The notes beneath the pieces were generated by a model. It made no database searches and was not told the DNA's origin. It saw only the letters and a list, made by a program, of their open reading frames with translations. A program made the position numbers and the translations under genes. From NCBI GenBank assembly GCA_009760855.2, contig WPIO01000039.1:681501-745500 (forward strand): DNA of 64,000 bases, written 5' to 3'. Of the stretch, positions 15,001 to 24,003 are shown in pieces. The stretch's first letter is position 1, and every line of letters begins with the position of its first letter. This DNA comes from Cristatella mucedo (lineage: Eukaryota; Bryozoa; Phylactolaemata; Cristatellidae).

Positions 15001-16410
15001 GCAGCGAAGAAAAAGTGAGAAACACAGCTGATTCAGGAGGAAGTGTGTAGCATATAAGTAGTAGCATGGCTGGAAAGGTAGTGACATTGTCAGCAGCAGG
15101 ACAGAAGATATTGTCACTGCATAGGAATTAGAGGAGTTCCACAGTCTCGAACCAGCTTAGCAACAATGATGTCATCAACAGTCTTCCAGTAAAAGAAAAG
15201 GACAAATAATTTACTGTTCTCAGAAGATCTGCCAACACAATTTGGTGCAGCAGTTTAGCTCGGTATAAAGCAGCTAAGCCGTGGTGAGCCTGGAAGATCA
15301 AAGCAATAATTTTGCTAACATCAATAAGTCAACGAGCCACTGCAGCTGCTTCCCTAAAGGGGACATACACACGCCTGACATGAGACCATTAGAATGACAT
15401 GAGACCATTAGAACAGCTGACTATCGCATACAGGCATTGGCATATCACCAGAAACGATACGACGCAAAATAACTATTTATATTAGCTTGAGTGTAATCAT
15501 AGGCTGGTGTGGTCAGAAGCATTACACTCGCAAGCTAAATTACCAGTGTTACCTTAACTAGACTGCACTAAACCGAATATCGAACTACGGCACAGATGCT
15601 CCATAACGCTTGTTGTGCAACAACACCGGGCGAACCGACTCCTGACACAAGCAGTATAGGGTATAGCGCTGCTTAAGAACTTCACACCGGCAAAGTGCCT
15701 TACGAAAAATGCAAACACGGGACCTGAGCTGCAGTACTATGAGCTCGAATGCATAGGCTAATCGTACATTGACTGCACTACGTATTGCGTTTACGTGCAG
15801 GCTGAGTCGTTACTGGAAATGAGCGGGCACCTATGTTCAAGCCCTTTGAAAAAAATTACCAAGGATCGTGGAGCCCGACGACTGTGAGAACTATAGCTAC
15901 CGGGTTTTGAACTGCTCGCTTCACATCTTGTCATAGGCGTGTGCAAGCATGCGCGCACGGCACGCTACTAGCGGCCGCCGCGCCGTGCTCTTGCTAACCG
16001 TCGATATGCTTGTTGAGCTCGTCTTTGTCCTGCGGAGTGAGGTCTGTGAAGCCCTCCACATCATCGACAGCCTCGATAATCTTAGTCGTCGCTCTCGCTC
16101 GCTCGAACGTCTCGAAGAGGCAGCTCATATGGTACCACTGCTTCATGTCGCCACCATTATCCGAGAATGGATTAGGTACGACCTTGGCCAGACGCAAAGA
16201 GCCCTTTTCCAGCTTTTGCTTGCATTTCTTGCAGCCAGCTTGTCCTCTTTTGGCATAGTCACAGGCAAACTTCGCTCCAGACATTACAGCTGCGAGGCTG
16301 TGGGCTGCAAGAGGTTTCAGTAGCGAAATTGGATGACAAGGCGGGGCTATCCTCGCTGAAGGCTGATAGTAACACGCCGCTCTGACACAGCGTGCGGCGA
16401 ACGTTTGCAT
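1..16410 (-). CDS. LIG3: DNA ligase III, 5' part of gene (six exons, continues past left edge)
   Basis: ATP-dependent DNA ligase for single-strand break and base-excision repair, acting in nucleus (with XRCC1 in known homologues) and mitochondria. Six exons join in phase: 16410-15999, 9653-9163, 8751-8617, 3116-3037, 372-295, 80-1 (about 425 residues). In order they give a basic acid-free presequence, a PARP-type zinc finger (CKKC ... HMSC), a Lys/Ala/Ser linker with an acidic patch, and the start of the DNA-binding domain ([51 protein letters not shown]). All of these blocks match the LIG3 family in order; LIG1 and LIG4 lack this zinc finger. The adenylation and OB domains and the BRCT lie outside the window. 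Intron 1 (about 6.3 kb) holds LINE fragments. Sites were read by eye; every junction has GT/AG and matching phase. Confidence 0.93.
295..372 (-). CDS. LIG3: LIG3 exon 5
   Basis: 78 nt encoding [20 protein letters not shown] and AGAKH, matching the LIG3 DNA-binding domain. Acceptor tttttgttaaag, donor AT|GTAAGA; phase 2 in and out. Confidence 0.9.
1115..1297 (+). mobile_element. Diverged L2-clade LINE 3' tail
   Basis: Only the 3' end is present: the segment for the last ORF residues, the 'tgcatg...ccactaaccaca' block, then 'aagtgcctagaaa...' closed by a short ATT run. Lies in the LIG3 intron between 373 and 3036. Confidence 0.6.
2470..2615 (+). mobile_element. tRNA-derived SINE sharing the LINE tail (family 1)
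   Basis: The head contains TGGCCCAGTGG, a perfect match to the tRNA A-box consensus, and a B-box-like GGGTCGAGTCA about 50 nt downstream. The tail 'gattaagttctcttaggg...gctatacacatgaatta' resembles the L2 LINE 3' tail in this window. In the LIG3 intron between exons 5 and 4. Confidence 0.7.
3037..3116 (-). CDS. LIG3: LIG3 exon 4
   Basis: Encodes [18 protein letters not shown] and RLLKKIASR, a signature LIG3 block. Acceptor attttacag, donor CG|GTTAGT; leaves in phase 2, completed by the first base of the next exon. Confidence 0.9.
4680..4803 (+). mobile_element. L2-clade LINE 3' tail
   Basis: Contains 'gactgtgcatgctgccactaa' and 'gtgcctagaaacgaagttctctcagggtgctatacaa' followed by ATTATTATT, the diverged subfamily of the tail seen elsewhere. 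Located between the inverted arms of the element at 4352-5489. Confidence 0.55.
5062..5344 (+). CDS. Transposase-like C-terminal fragment (uncertain)
   Basis: Open frame of about 94 codons inside the inverted-repeat element. The start ([19 protein letters not shown]) is acidic and helical. The end ([14 protein letters not shown]) runs into the right terminal repeat. No catalytic domain is present, so a function cannot be claimed; a pogo/Tigger-like C-terminus is one possibility. Confidence 0.3.
5241..5344. repeat. 55-bp tandem duplication, about 1.9 copies
   Basis: Unit beginning ggttgccccaaatcagccat at 5241 repeats at 5296. The second copy runs straight into the right inverted arm. Confidence 0.8.
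6240..6482 (+). mobile_element. L2-clade LINE 3' end, 5'-truncated
   Basis: Well preserved 3' UTR: 'gcgtgctgacactgtgcatg', 'tcaagcatgattttac', then the terminal hairpin 'aagcgcctagagagagatt...ctctgagggcgcttt' and (ATT)n. Inside the LIG3 intron between exons 4 and 3. Confidence 0.85.
7100..7205 (-). mobile_element. tRNA-like SINE family 2 fragment
   Basis: Contains 'gatttaacagcctcatttgtata' and 'gagccttcacgtctatcaccacct', the body of the second SINE family also found at 11165, 42795, 42960, 49703 and 62440. Confidence 0.6.
7225..7530 (-). mobile_element. L2-clade LINE fragment, reverse-transcriptase region
   Basis: Nucleotide similarity to the RT segment of the copies at 12.4 and 35.6 kb ('gaaagccaagattgtgtg...gacatcggcaag'). 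Heavily mutated with no usable reading frame. Confidence 0.55.
7548..8062 (-). mobile_element. L2-clade LINE fragment, 3' ORF end, other subfamily
   Basis: Opens on the left with (AAT)n as the 3' end. It shows the 'ccaggctctaggagcata' and 'gaagtcgata...cttgatgggggag' blocks of the LINE C-terminal ORF on the minus strand. The tail upstream of (AAT)n differs from the main family and includes a 25-bp duplication (7581-7632). Confidence 0.55.
8559..8606. repeat. 26-bp tandem duplication beside LIG3 exon 3 donor
   Basis: gctcatatgctgcacagtat... occurs at 8559 and again at 8585, ending 10 nt into the intron after the exon 3 donor. Confidence 0.8.
8617..8751 (-). CDS. LIG3: LIG3 exon 3
   Basis: 45 codons, phase 0 at both ends, acceptor gttacag and donor GAT|GTCAGT. 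Residues such as [20 protein letters not shown] and LTLQD align with the LIG3 stretch following the first DNA-binding block. Confidence 0.9.
9163..9653 (-). CDS. LIG3: LIG3 exon 2: linker and start of DNA-binding domain
   Basis: Acceptor ttctttctag just before 9653 and donor CAG|GTACGT after 9163. The first part is a low-complexity Lys/Ala/Ser/Thr linker followed by an acidic stretch (VDDDD). The second part ([33 protein letters not shown]) is the conserved LIG3 DNA-binding domain. Enters in phase 1 and leaves in phase 0. Confidence 0.93.
11165..11280 (-). mobile_element. tRNA-like SINE family 2 fragment
   Basis: 'gctgatttagcagcctcatt...ggctatcaccacc...gtcgtgaagagcaagcacctta' matches the other family 2 copies. 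Adjacent to the LINE beginning at 11299. Confidence 0.65.
11299..12905 (-). mobile_element. L2-clade LINE, 5'-truncated with RT and C-terminal ORF, degraded
   Basis: The minus strand carries, from the 5' side, RT finger and palm remnants ([29 protein letters not shown]), a YTDD-type catalytic box ([12 protein letters not shown]), then [21 protein letters not shown] and [14 protein letters not shown], and a 3' UTR ending in (AAT)n on the left. Frameshifts split it into several open pieces. Sits in LIG3 intron 1. Confidence 0.9.
12947..12984. repeat. Perfect 15-bp inverted repeat, 8-nt loop
   Basis: Arms gatattctgtcttaa at 12947-12961 and its exact reverse complement at 12970-12984. Lies just upstream of the 5' break of the adjacent minus-strand LINE. 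Confidence 0.8.
13840..14970 (+). mobile_element. Old L2-clade LINE fragment
   Basis: Plus-strand remnants follow LINE order: [32 protein letters not shown], later [20 protein letters not shown] and [15 protein letters not shown]. More diverged than the 11.3-12.9 kb copy. In LIG3 intron 1. Confidence 0.85.
15999..16410 (-). CDS. LIG3: LIG3 exon 1: mitochondrial presequence and PARP-type zinc finger
   Basis: Two in-frame starts. The ATG at 16410 opens 42 residues with Arg, Lys and His but no Asp or Glu, typical of a matrix-targeting presequence. The ATG at 16284 begins [14 protein letters not shown], the position of the nuclear start in vertebrate LIG3. The first ATG has T at -3 and C at +4 (weak); the second has G at -3, which would suit leaky scanning. 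The zinc finger follows with CKKC and HMSC as metal ligands and the conserved VVPNPFS and GGDMKQWYH. The donor after 15999 (G|GTTAGC) leaves phase 1, which matches the next exon. Confidence 0.92.
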
Positions 16411-17490
16411 TAAACAACTCCTTCAAAGCAGAAAAATAGCCACTCGCAATTTTTGAATGAACTAATAGTGACTACGCCTACAAATCGTGTTAAGGGTATC
16501 TGATATACCCTTCGAAGTACGAACCCTGGAGGAGATTCGGCGGCGACGGTTGCTAGCTTGCAAGCCTACGAGCTCTACCGAGACGCACGTAGGACGGCGT
16601 CGCCATTAGCCGAAAATACTCCAGACTGACCTTGACATATACTTGCCGTTATCATGAGGATACTTGAAGTATAATTTCAAATACTTATACAATTCAAGAT
16701 AATTTAATTAATCAGATACAGCTCTGAAAACCTTCATGAACCATCTATTATGACTTAAATCGTCGTACTGAATGTGAGCACGAGGTTATACGTGAGAGGC
16801 GCGGTGTAGCGACTCCTGTCAAAAGTCCGGGAACCGGACGGCTACCTCGAACTCGTGCTTTCCCTGACGTCCGGAAATCGTATGTACTCGATGTACTCGA
16901 CCGCAGACTAGGGCGAGTACTTGCTACTATGGATACAAACTAGGCGATTCTGGTGTCAGTTGGAATAATTTAACTTCGGTCGGGCCTGGTGATTTCGGCT
17001 GTTTAGAAATACCAGTATGTCGTCAGCACTCTTAAACCGGTAGCTTTATAGCTCGGTGGTTCGCAAGAAACTCGACATCTGAGGGCATCCCAACGCGCAT
17101 GACCTTGCGCGGAGACTACTTTCTTATCTGCTTTACACGGGCGGCTAATGCAGCGGGACAGCGACAGCTGGGGAGCAGCTAGCAACATACTAGAAATACC
17201 GAAGAAATGCCGAACCTCGCACTGGCTCTATAGCTCATGCTATTGCAAAATTGTCTCTCGATTTATATTACAAATACAGGAAGAGCAAACATAAATTACT
17301 GGTACAGCACTTTACTCTAACCAGCCGCTTTAACGTTTGTCGCGGGGCTCAAGCCCCCCCCCCGACTTGTAGATCACCGTAATATTCTAAAAAAGCACAA
17401 ATTCGTGATATGAGGTCTGAATTTTCTAGAAAATCTAGAAAACTCTCCAGCATATTGCCAAATTCGCCTGTGTGGCTTGGTGGAGTTTGT
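16411..17490. other. LIG3 upstream region, no gene seen
   Basis: About 1.1 kb between LIG3 exon 1 and the first LTR-like unit. The LIG3 5' UTR and promoter should lie in the part next to 16411, but no TATA box or clear initiator could be recognised. Confidence 0.5.
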
Positions 17491-18879
17491 GGTTTCATTT
17501 AATTGAGGCCACTGCCCCTGATCATTGTACGAGTGGGCTGTGACACTCGATGTGGTAGGCTGTCGGAACGTGGTATTGGTGATTGTTATGACAAGGGAGT
17601 CGGTGGCACTCCGGTGGGCGAGAGGGGCGAAGAGAGTCTTGCTTCGCCCTGCTCCGTGAGTGGTAAAATAAACGGGTGGTGTTTCTCGTCGGCTAGCGTT
17701 CTGTGCTGTTCGCGACGATAACTGAAGCTACTAGCTATTTCCGGCGGTGGTGGTGGCCTGCAGCAATGCTGCCTGAGTAATTTCAAGTCGGTGATGACTT
17801 CGCAGCTTGGCTGCTTGACTCGGAGCGGAGGCTCAAGCTGTGCGGTGTCAATCTGACAGTCTGGCACAAGTATCTGCCTCTCTTCCTGGAAGGAAGTTCC
17901 TTCTATGTGTATTCTTACATGCCGAAGACAATCAATGGTGACTACCATCTGCTTCGTGAAGCTCTGGTAACAGCGCTGGCTAGCCCGGTAGGTAAAGCGT
18001 GACTGCTGAGCGCTGAGTTAGCAAAAGCTTGTCGGAGAGAGGGCGGCAACAGAAGAAACCAGGAGCAGGACCAGCAATCGCCGACGGTGTGCCGGGCGAC
18101 AACGGTTTTCCAGGATGCCATGGTGTGGTACGTTGCGACAGCAATCCAGGCTATGACGGTTTGCCAGGCTCAGATGGTGTGCAACGAGGCAACGGCCTGC
18201 GAGGTAGTGAATGCCAGGAAGGTGACGTTGGCATACGACGAGCCGTTGGGTTGTGACTCGGAACAAGTCGGAGATGCGGCGGCCGCGCCCGAAATCGCGG
18301 CAGCGATGACAAGAGACTCAGCGGCGACGCCCGGAGACGCGGCGGTGGCTTGCGAAGTGTTGTTGGTGTGGGATGCATCATTGAGCTGCGAGGCTTTGTG
18401 GCCAAACGAGGCGCCAGCGGTGAAGAAATGTGTTACCCTGCGACGCATGAACGCAGATGTCAAACGCTGCCGGCTTGTTTCCACAGGCCGTGATGTCACC
18501 TGCCTCCTCCGAGCAGCCGTTACTTAGCTTGTTAATTAAGGGAGCGAACCGGCGAGCTATGGGGACGATGTGCTTACTGTTTAGCCTTCTTGTTTCCAAA
18601 CAGTAGAGAATACGCCATAGATTGATATCCAGATCAGGCAGGCATGCGGTTTCATTTAATTGATGACACTGCCCCTGATCATTGTACGAGTGGGCTGTAA
18701 CACTCGATGTGTAGGCAGTCGGGACGTACTATTGGTGATTGTTCTGACAAGGGAGTCGGTGGCACTCCGGTGGGGGAGAGGGGCGAAGAGAGTCGTGCTT
18801 CGCCCTGCCTCGTGAGAGGTAAAATAAACGGGTGGTGTTGCTCGTCGGCAAGCGTTCTGTGCTTTTCGCGACGATAACT
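17491..18879 (+). mobile_element. Miniature LTR-retrotransposon-like unit 1 with gag-like fragment
   Basis: Direct repeats of about 233 bp (17491-17723 and 18648-18879) flank about 0.92 kb. The LTR-like repeats include 'ggtaaaataaacgggtggtgtt', a possible polyadenylation signal. The interior encodes at about 17795-18003 a gag-like stretch (WHKYLPLFLEGSSFYVYSYM then LLREAL) resembling invertebrate Gypsy-type Gag; an in-frame stop lies near its start. No protease, RT or integrase is present. Repeat ends are not canonical TG...CA and no target duplication is evident, so 'LTR' is inferred from layout. Confidence 0.6.
17795..18003 (+). pseudogene. Gag-like fragment, unit 1
   Basis: About 69 codons from GDDFAAWLLDSERRLKLCG through LPLFLEG to a stop. 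The motif order (WL...LPLFLEG.AF.VY...LREAL) is typical of Gag proteins in invertebrate Gypsy-like elements. No intact start: an in-frame TAA lies upstream. Confidence 0.55.
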
Positions 18880-19014
18880 CAATCTGCAGAGTTACCAACG
18901 GAAATACATAAATACATACATTTCTTTGTCGGTCAATCCGATGACGACCGTCACCTAACGCCGTAAGGAATTGCCTAAATCAATCGTTCAATATGCGGAA
19001 TGTCAACTCCTACT

Positions 19015-20827
19015 TGTGATATGGCCTCTGATTTATGGGCCATGTCGGTTTATTGGGATATGGTTTAACTGAGGGTGAGTCACTTCCTGGACCGGAGCAG
19101 ACAGTGGGAAGCAAGACGGAGGGAGAGACGGCTGTGTGGTGCAAGGCTGTGAGCGTTAGCGAAATACACGAATGTTGAAGCCCCTCTCGGTGTTGATTTC
19201 GTCGCTTACATACCAATGCGTGCTTGCTGTGAGGGTGGCAACTTATAAGCTATTTCGGTAATTTCGGCGCCGGTGGTAGACAACAGCAATACTGCTTGAG
19301 CATTTAAAGTCGGCGATGACTTGGTAAGTTGGCTGCCGGACTCGAAGAGGAGGCTTAAACTATGTGGTGTAAATTCATCAGTCTGGCACAAGTATCTGTC
19401 TCTGTTCCTGGAAGGAAGCGCCTTCAGTGTGTACTTGTACATGCCAGCGATAAGCAAGGATGACTAACTACTGTTTCGTGAGACTTTGGAAGCAGCGTTG
19501 GCTAGCCCGGCCAGTCAAGGACGGATGTTTCGCCAGGGTATGGAAGACGCTGGTCGGATCGAGGAGGCCAACTGGAGCGACCGGAAGCAACAGCAGCAAT
19601 CACCAATGGTGTGTCTTGTGAAGGCCTCAGAGACGTCGGCGGAGCCCTCAGATGCAGCGAACGAGACGGCGGACGTGGCGCTCACGAGCGAGACTTAGGC
19701 GTACTTCAGCGAGGCGATGGTGTGCCACGAGTCTACGGAATTCTGCAAGGCGACGGCCAGCTGCCTGGCTGAGGCGTCCATAGAGAGACCACAGCGTTCG
19801 GCAGAGAGATAGCAGCGTTCCGCAGAGAGTCGGTGCAGGCCGGAGCAGAGCGGCGGCGGCAGCGTCCACAGAAGTGACTGTGCCCACTGAAGTGGCGACG
19901 GCGGCCACTAAAGCGGTGATGGCGTCCTCTGGAGAGGTGGCTGTGTCCGACAGAGAGGTGGCAGTGTCCGACCGAGTGGTTGTGGTGTACGCTATAGATG
20001 TGACGACGTCCATCAGAGAAGCGGCGGCTGCCGCGGGGAGGCACCGGTGGAGAACCAGACAGTGCCTGTGGCCAGCGAGTTGGCGTTGATGGTTCCGGAG
20101 AAGACGGTGGCAGGGAGCGAAGCAGGGTCAGCAGGAGTGTGCTAGGCGTCCACTAAGAATACGGGCGAGACACTTACCAAGTGGCGTGTGGCAGAGGAAG
20201 GAGACACGGACCCCCGGCTATGGGTAAAGAGTAGCAGCAATGCCCCAACAGTGCCAAGAGGCTGGTGGCTTAAGTAGCCTGATGGTTGCTAATGGCCGCG
20301 CTCCAGCGTGCCTCATTCGAGCGGCTGTGATGTAGCCCGCCTATGAGGCAGCCGTTTAACATCGCTGCTGAGATTATGATTTTGAGATAACGGGCATGTG
20401 ATTTAGTGTAATTGACGGTCTTGATAATGCTTGTTTCTGGACGGCGACCATGCTCTTATGTTGTCAAGTGCCTTTTCCCTTGAATGGAAGCCGCCTGTTG
20501 CTTTGATCTTGAGTGTCTTGCTGCTGGGATTTGTGATCTTGAGATCAAGGGGTGTTACTGTTTTGTTGGCGTGGTGTGAGTATATGGGCTGATAGTGTTT
20601 GTGGCCGCTGGTTTATAGGCCATTTCGGTTTATTGGGAAATGGCTAAATTGAATGTGTCACTGCCTGGACAGGAGCAGGCAGTGTGAATGAAGCAGGGCG
20701 GATGGGAGAGTGGTGTGGTGTAAGGCTGGGAGGGTTAGCGGAACACACGAGTGTTGAAGTCCCCTCGATATCTGCATTTTGTCGCTTGTGTACCGTTGCA
20801 ATCTTTCTGTCAGAGTGTCACCTTACA
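19015..20827 (+). mobile_element. Miniature LTR-retrotransposon-like unit 2 with gag-like fragment
   Basis: Direct repeats of about 234 bp (19015-19248 and 20594-20827), diverged from each other, flank about 1.35 kb. After the first repeat the sequence is homologous to the interior of unit 1, including the gag-like segment at about 19311-19465 (VWHKYLSLFLEGSAFSVYLY) ending at a stop. Downstream is low-complexity sequence with a near 24-bp repeat ('gaggtggctgtgtccgaca'). No RT or integrase is seen. Confidence 0.58.
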
Positions 20828-21519
20828 CAACTGACTGCTTCGCGGCCCGACACAAAAGAGCTCCAGCAAGCTACCAGGCAGTCCTATTAAAGCCAGTGTA
20901 TGGAATATACTTCATTTTAACCGTCGCAAAATGCCTCAGAGAGACCTTCAAACGACCACTGTCCTGCATCTAGATACCTTCAAAGGACTACTGACTTCAA
21001 AATACAGCGTAATATAGATTGCGAATGGAAAAGCGTGCCGGCGTAAGGGTTCGCTCAAACCATATGTAGGATTACGACATTCGAAGACTGTACTTACACC
21101 AGCTTATTTGTGTGAAAAATCCCGGAACATTTCAGTGCTGCATTGCAATTTAAAATGACCCTGGTGTCCGTCTACCTATTGGAAAACCTACAGGTGAGCC
21201 CGGCCTACTACGTACTTGTACCCGGCTAGGACTCGGTACCGCAACCTGGTCGTCAAATGATCGAATCTTACCTTACTTCGAGCTCACACTGCCAAGCTTT
21301 GTAGTTATTGAAGATTTAATCCTTAGTAGTTAAAAACTCCTTAATAATGAAGCAAGCTTGGTATAGGCGAAATAATTTAAACGCATTTCAAAATTATGTT
21401 TAATAACGAAAATAAATCTAATTCTATGAATGTTATTCGTCAGCACCGGGTATTGAATCAACGTTGAATTGCGTGTTCGGAATTTACGGAGGTGCTGACC
21501 GTCTTTCAATTTATATTAA

Positions 21520-21770
21520 CTGTGTAGTAAGCCTCCCCTTCGTGAAGAGTCGCGAGCAGATTATTAGCTCGTCCGCCAGCTCTTGATATTTGGCGACCTT
21601 CTTTGAGGCCACCTTGTCCAGGGCGCCCACGTCGTTATCAAACGGGACCGCCATGTCACAAATCACCGAATAATGATCTTCGACGACGACCAGGTCTAGT
21701 TACTGCCTCTCTATCGCATCAAGCTTATGATGACAATTGACCTGGGCATGCTGCTTGAGTGATATGATGG
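21520..21770 (-). mobile_element. LINE endonuclease-domain remnant (restriction-like type), tentative
   Basis: The minus strand reads LDLVVVEDHYSVICDMAVPF followed by VASKKVAKYQELADEL. The pattern 'D-LVVV...DM.VPF...K..KY.ELA..L' is common in C-terminal endonuclease regions of some non-LTR elements. Interrupted by stops. Confidence 0.4.
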
Positions 21771-21911
21771 TGGAATGGCGGCAACCAGGCGCTTGAATGA
21801 TGTCGTGGTGCTTCCGGCTGACCGGTGACTTTGCCGATCACTTTGCAATTGCTCTGGATGTCTCTTTATCGGAGCACCCTTTCCTGCAAGCAGGCTGATG
21901 CGTCCTATGTA

Positions 21912-22155
21912 ATGTAATGTATCTCCGTCTGTAACTCCACAAAGTCATAAAGACCATGTGGGTTTTACGCAGGAGAGTTTTGTATAGCGAACTCACAGCC
22001 TACGCGGCTTTCCATACGCATTCAGTAGCCAAGAGACTTCGTCTCAAGCAACAAAAAGAAAGCGGAAAGCATAGCAGAGTCAGGAGAGCAGTTGAGGTAG
22101 TGAGTAGCATGCAGGTAAAAGCTCAGGACCGCTGAAAAGGATGAGCCGTAATCGG
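21912..22155. repeat. Unclassified interspersed repeat, copy 1
   Basis: Shares about 235 bp with 29676-29912 ('gtatctccgtctgtaact', 'caggagagttttgtatag', 'gaggtagtgagtagcatg'). Read on the minus strand it ends in a 'ctatacaaaactctcctg' tail reminiscent of retroposon 3' ends. Confidence 0.65.
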
Positions 22156-22206
22156 CAGGAGGAGAGCAGTTGTCGTTACCTCCGGTGGACGACAGCACAC
22201 CCGAGG

Positions 22207-22740
22207 TCAAGAAGGGCTTTGTAAAGCACTAAGATGCGAATAACACGCCAAAGCCAGACGAGAGGGCATGCGAGTGATTGGCATGCATGTCTGTTGCCAG
22301 ACAGCGTGCATTCCTGTAGTCAGTCCCGCCCACCATCGACTTCGGGTCAAAGTTGGCAGTGGCATGCTCGGCCCCCTCAGCAGCAGTTCAGGCTGATCTG
22401 AAAGTCTTCGTAAGAGATGGATACATCGAGACACCTCAGAGCCTGCCTAGCCTGCGACCAGAGAGTTAAGGAGCCATTCCATGGGCTGTCCTCGAACGAG
22501 CCACTCGACAGGAAGATCGTACGGCGAGTGTCAAATGCTTCGCTGGGGATCCCACGCCCAGTCGATGTGGTAATCGGCAGTCGTCTATGTGGGGCAGAAG
22601 ACCTCAGAGGGTTGGAATTGCTCTGGGCCAGGGCAAGCCACTCCGCCGACATGGTAGAGATGTAGCGCAGAAGACGGCGAGTCCCTATCGAGAATAGCCA
22701 GTTAGCCCCTCCATCTTTCGACGAAGGGGGTTGGCTCATC
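22207..22740 (-). other. Unrecognised open stretches upstream of repeat copy 1
   Basis: Two overlapping minus-strand open frames (120 and 75 codons) with no recognisable domain. They may be the coding end of the element whose tail is at 21912-22155, but nothing confirms this. Confidence 0.25.
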
Positions 22741-23426
22741 CACGTCAGGTTCAGGTTGCCAGTCTAGGGCCTCAGATTCCAATACAGTGTTATACTCCAT
22801 TTCCATTCCCGAGGGTCTGGGCCGTACTCGTCTTAGCATTTCTGCATGCCTCCAGCCGGTCCTGTCAATGAGTTATGATATTCATACCGAAGGGTTTCGA
22901 TTATATCTCCACTTGATACATTTACTATCATGCAGGTAGATGAGGAAGCAAAGAAATGCATATACTGTACGTATATCAATCAGCCTGCCGATTTTTCTAT
23001 GGCTGTCCTCAACACCCCATCTCTAGTATGACATAAGACGTCAAGGTCAAATCTTTGAGATGCAGGCACAATCTTTATACATTTTCTGAGGAAGACCGAA
23101 GCAATGACGACGTTGAGCTTAGAAATACAGAGCACAGAATGAAGTATAAAAATCTTGTGCTTCACCTACGTTAAGCAAACATGAGTATCGACATAAAGTA
23201 ATGGTCCAAAAGCTTTGTTTTTTTCAGATTAGTGCACATTCAGTTATGGATGCTACCATATTAAGTAGGCATGTACATAAAAAAGCTAAGACAAATGATA
23301 AGTGTGGTACTCGCAAACGGCCGAGATGGTTAACATATATCAGCAGATTTTCACAACGAAGATCCTAATACTGGAAAAAGGTAGTCAAACCATAATTAGA
23401 AAATTTGAATAAAAATGTAATCACTA

Positions 23427-23432
23427 TTTATT
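23427..23432 (-). terminator. Candidate polyadenylation signal of the metal transporter
   Basis: AATAAA on the minus strand about 270 nt after the stop codon. Position is plausible; no transcript evidence. Confidence 0.35.
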
Positions 23433-23698
23433 GGTTCAAGAGATTTTGAAGTCTCGTTATTTCTTAAAGTGACATATTTCTTACTAAACTATTTTCAAAG
23501 TTATGCAGAACGATTGCCTACATCTTATACAGCATAACAGGGTATGCTCGCAGGCAAAGTAACTGGTTATAGTTCCTTCATTAACCACGTTGAGAATCTC
23601 TGACAATCTAATCTCAAATGCATATTTTTCTGTTCCCAGCATGCCCAGCTCAATTACCGTATGTGTCGACGGTCATATCTGGAAAATTCAAATAAACT

Positions 23699-24003
23699 TC
23701 AAGAAACTTCAAGATCGCTGTGCTCGTGCATAGTCGACACATATTTGAGATGTACAAAAGCCCGCTCGACTTCTGGCACTCTTTCCAGCGTCTTCTGCAG
23801 CGAACTGCATATGTCATAGCTGTCTGTGAGCGTCATGTCTGTAGTTAAAATTATGTGAACCTCGACCAAAAACTTGTTTCCAAAATGATACGCCCGAAGC
23901 ATGTCGATCTGCTGAATTCTAGAGTCATGAGTAAGACACAAGAAAGTAAGACGGCTCAATAATTCAGGCTGTGCCGTGTAGCCGGTAAGCCGCTTGATCT
24001 GTT
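23699..24003 (-). CDS. Metal transporter exon 8, terminal
   Basis: Acceptor ctccttgtag, then EQIKRLTGYTAQPELLSRL, THDSRIQQIDMLRAYHFG and EVERAFVHLKY to the TGA at 23699. This is the cytosolic C-terminal domain. A possible AATAAA on this strand lies at 23432-23427. Confidence 0.93.

Noticed and set aside
18029-18256. Collagen-like Gly-X-Y reading frame (GVPGDNGFPG, GYDGLPGSDG)
   Set aside because: It lies inside miniature LTR-like unit 1. The frame shared with unit 2 is a different one (MVC.E.T), so the Gly periodicity is probably a by-product of short-period repeats.
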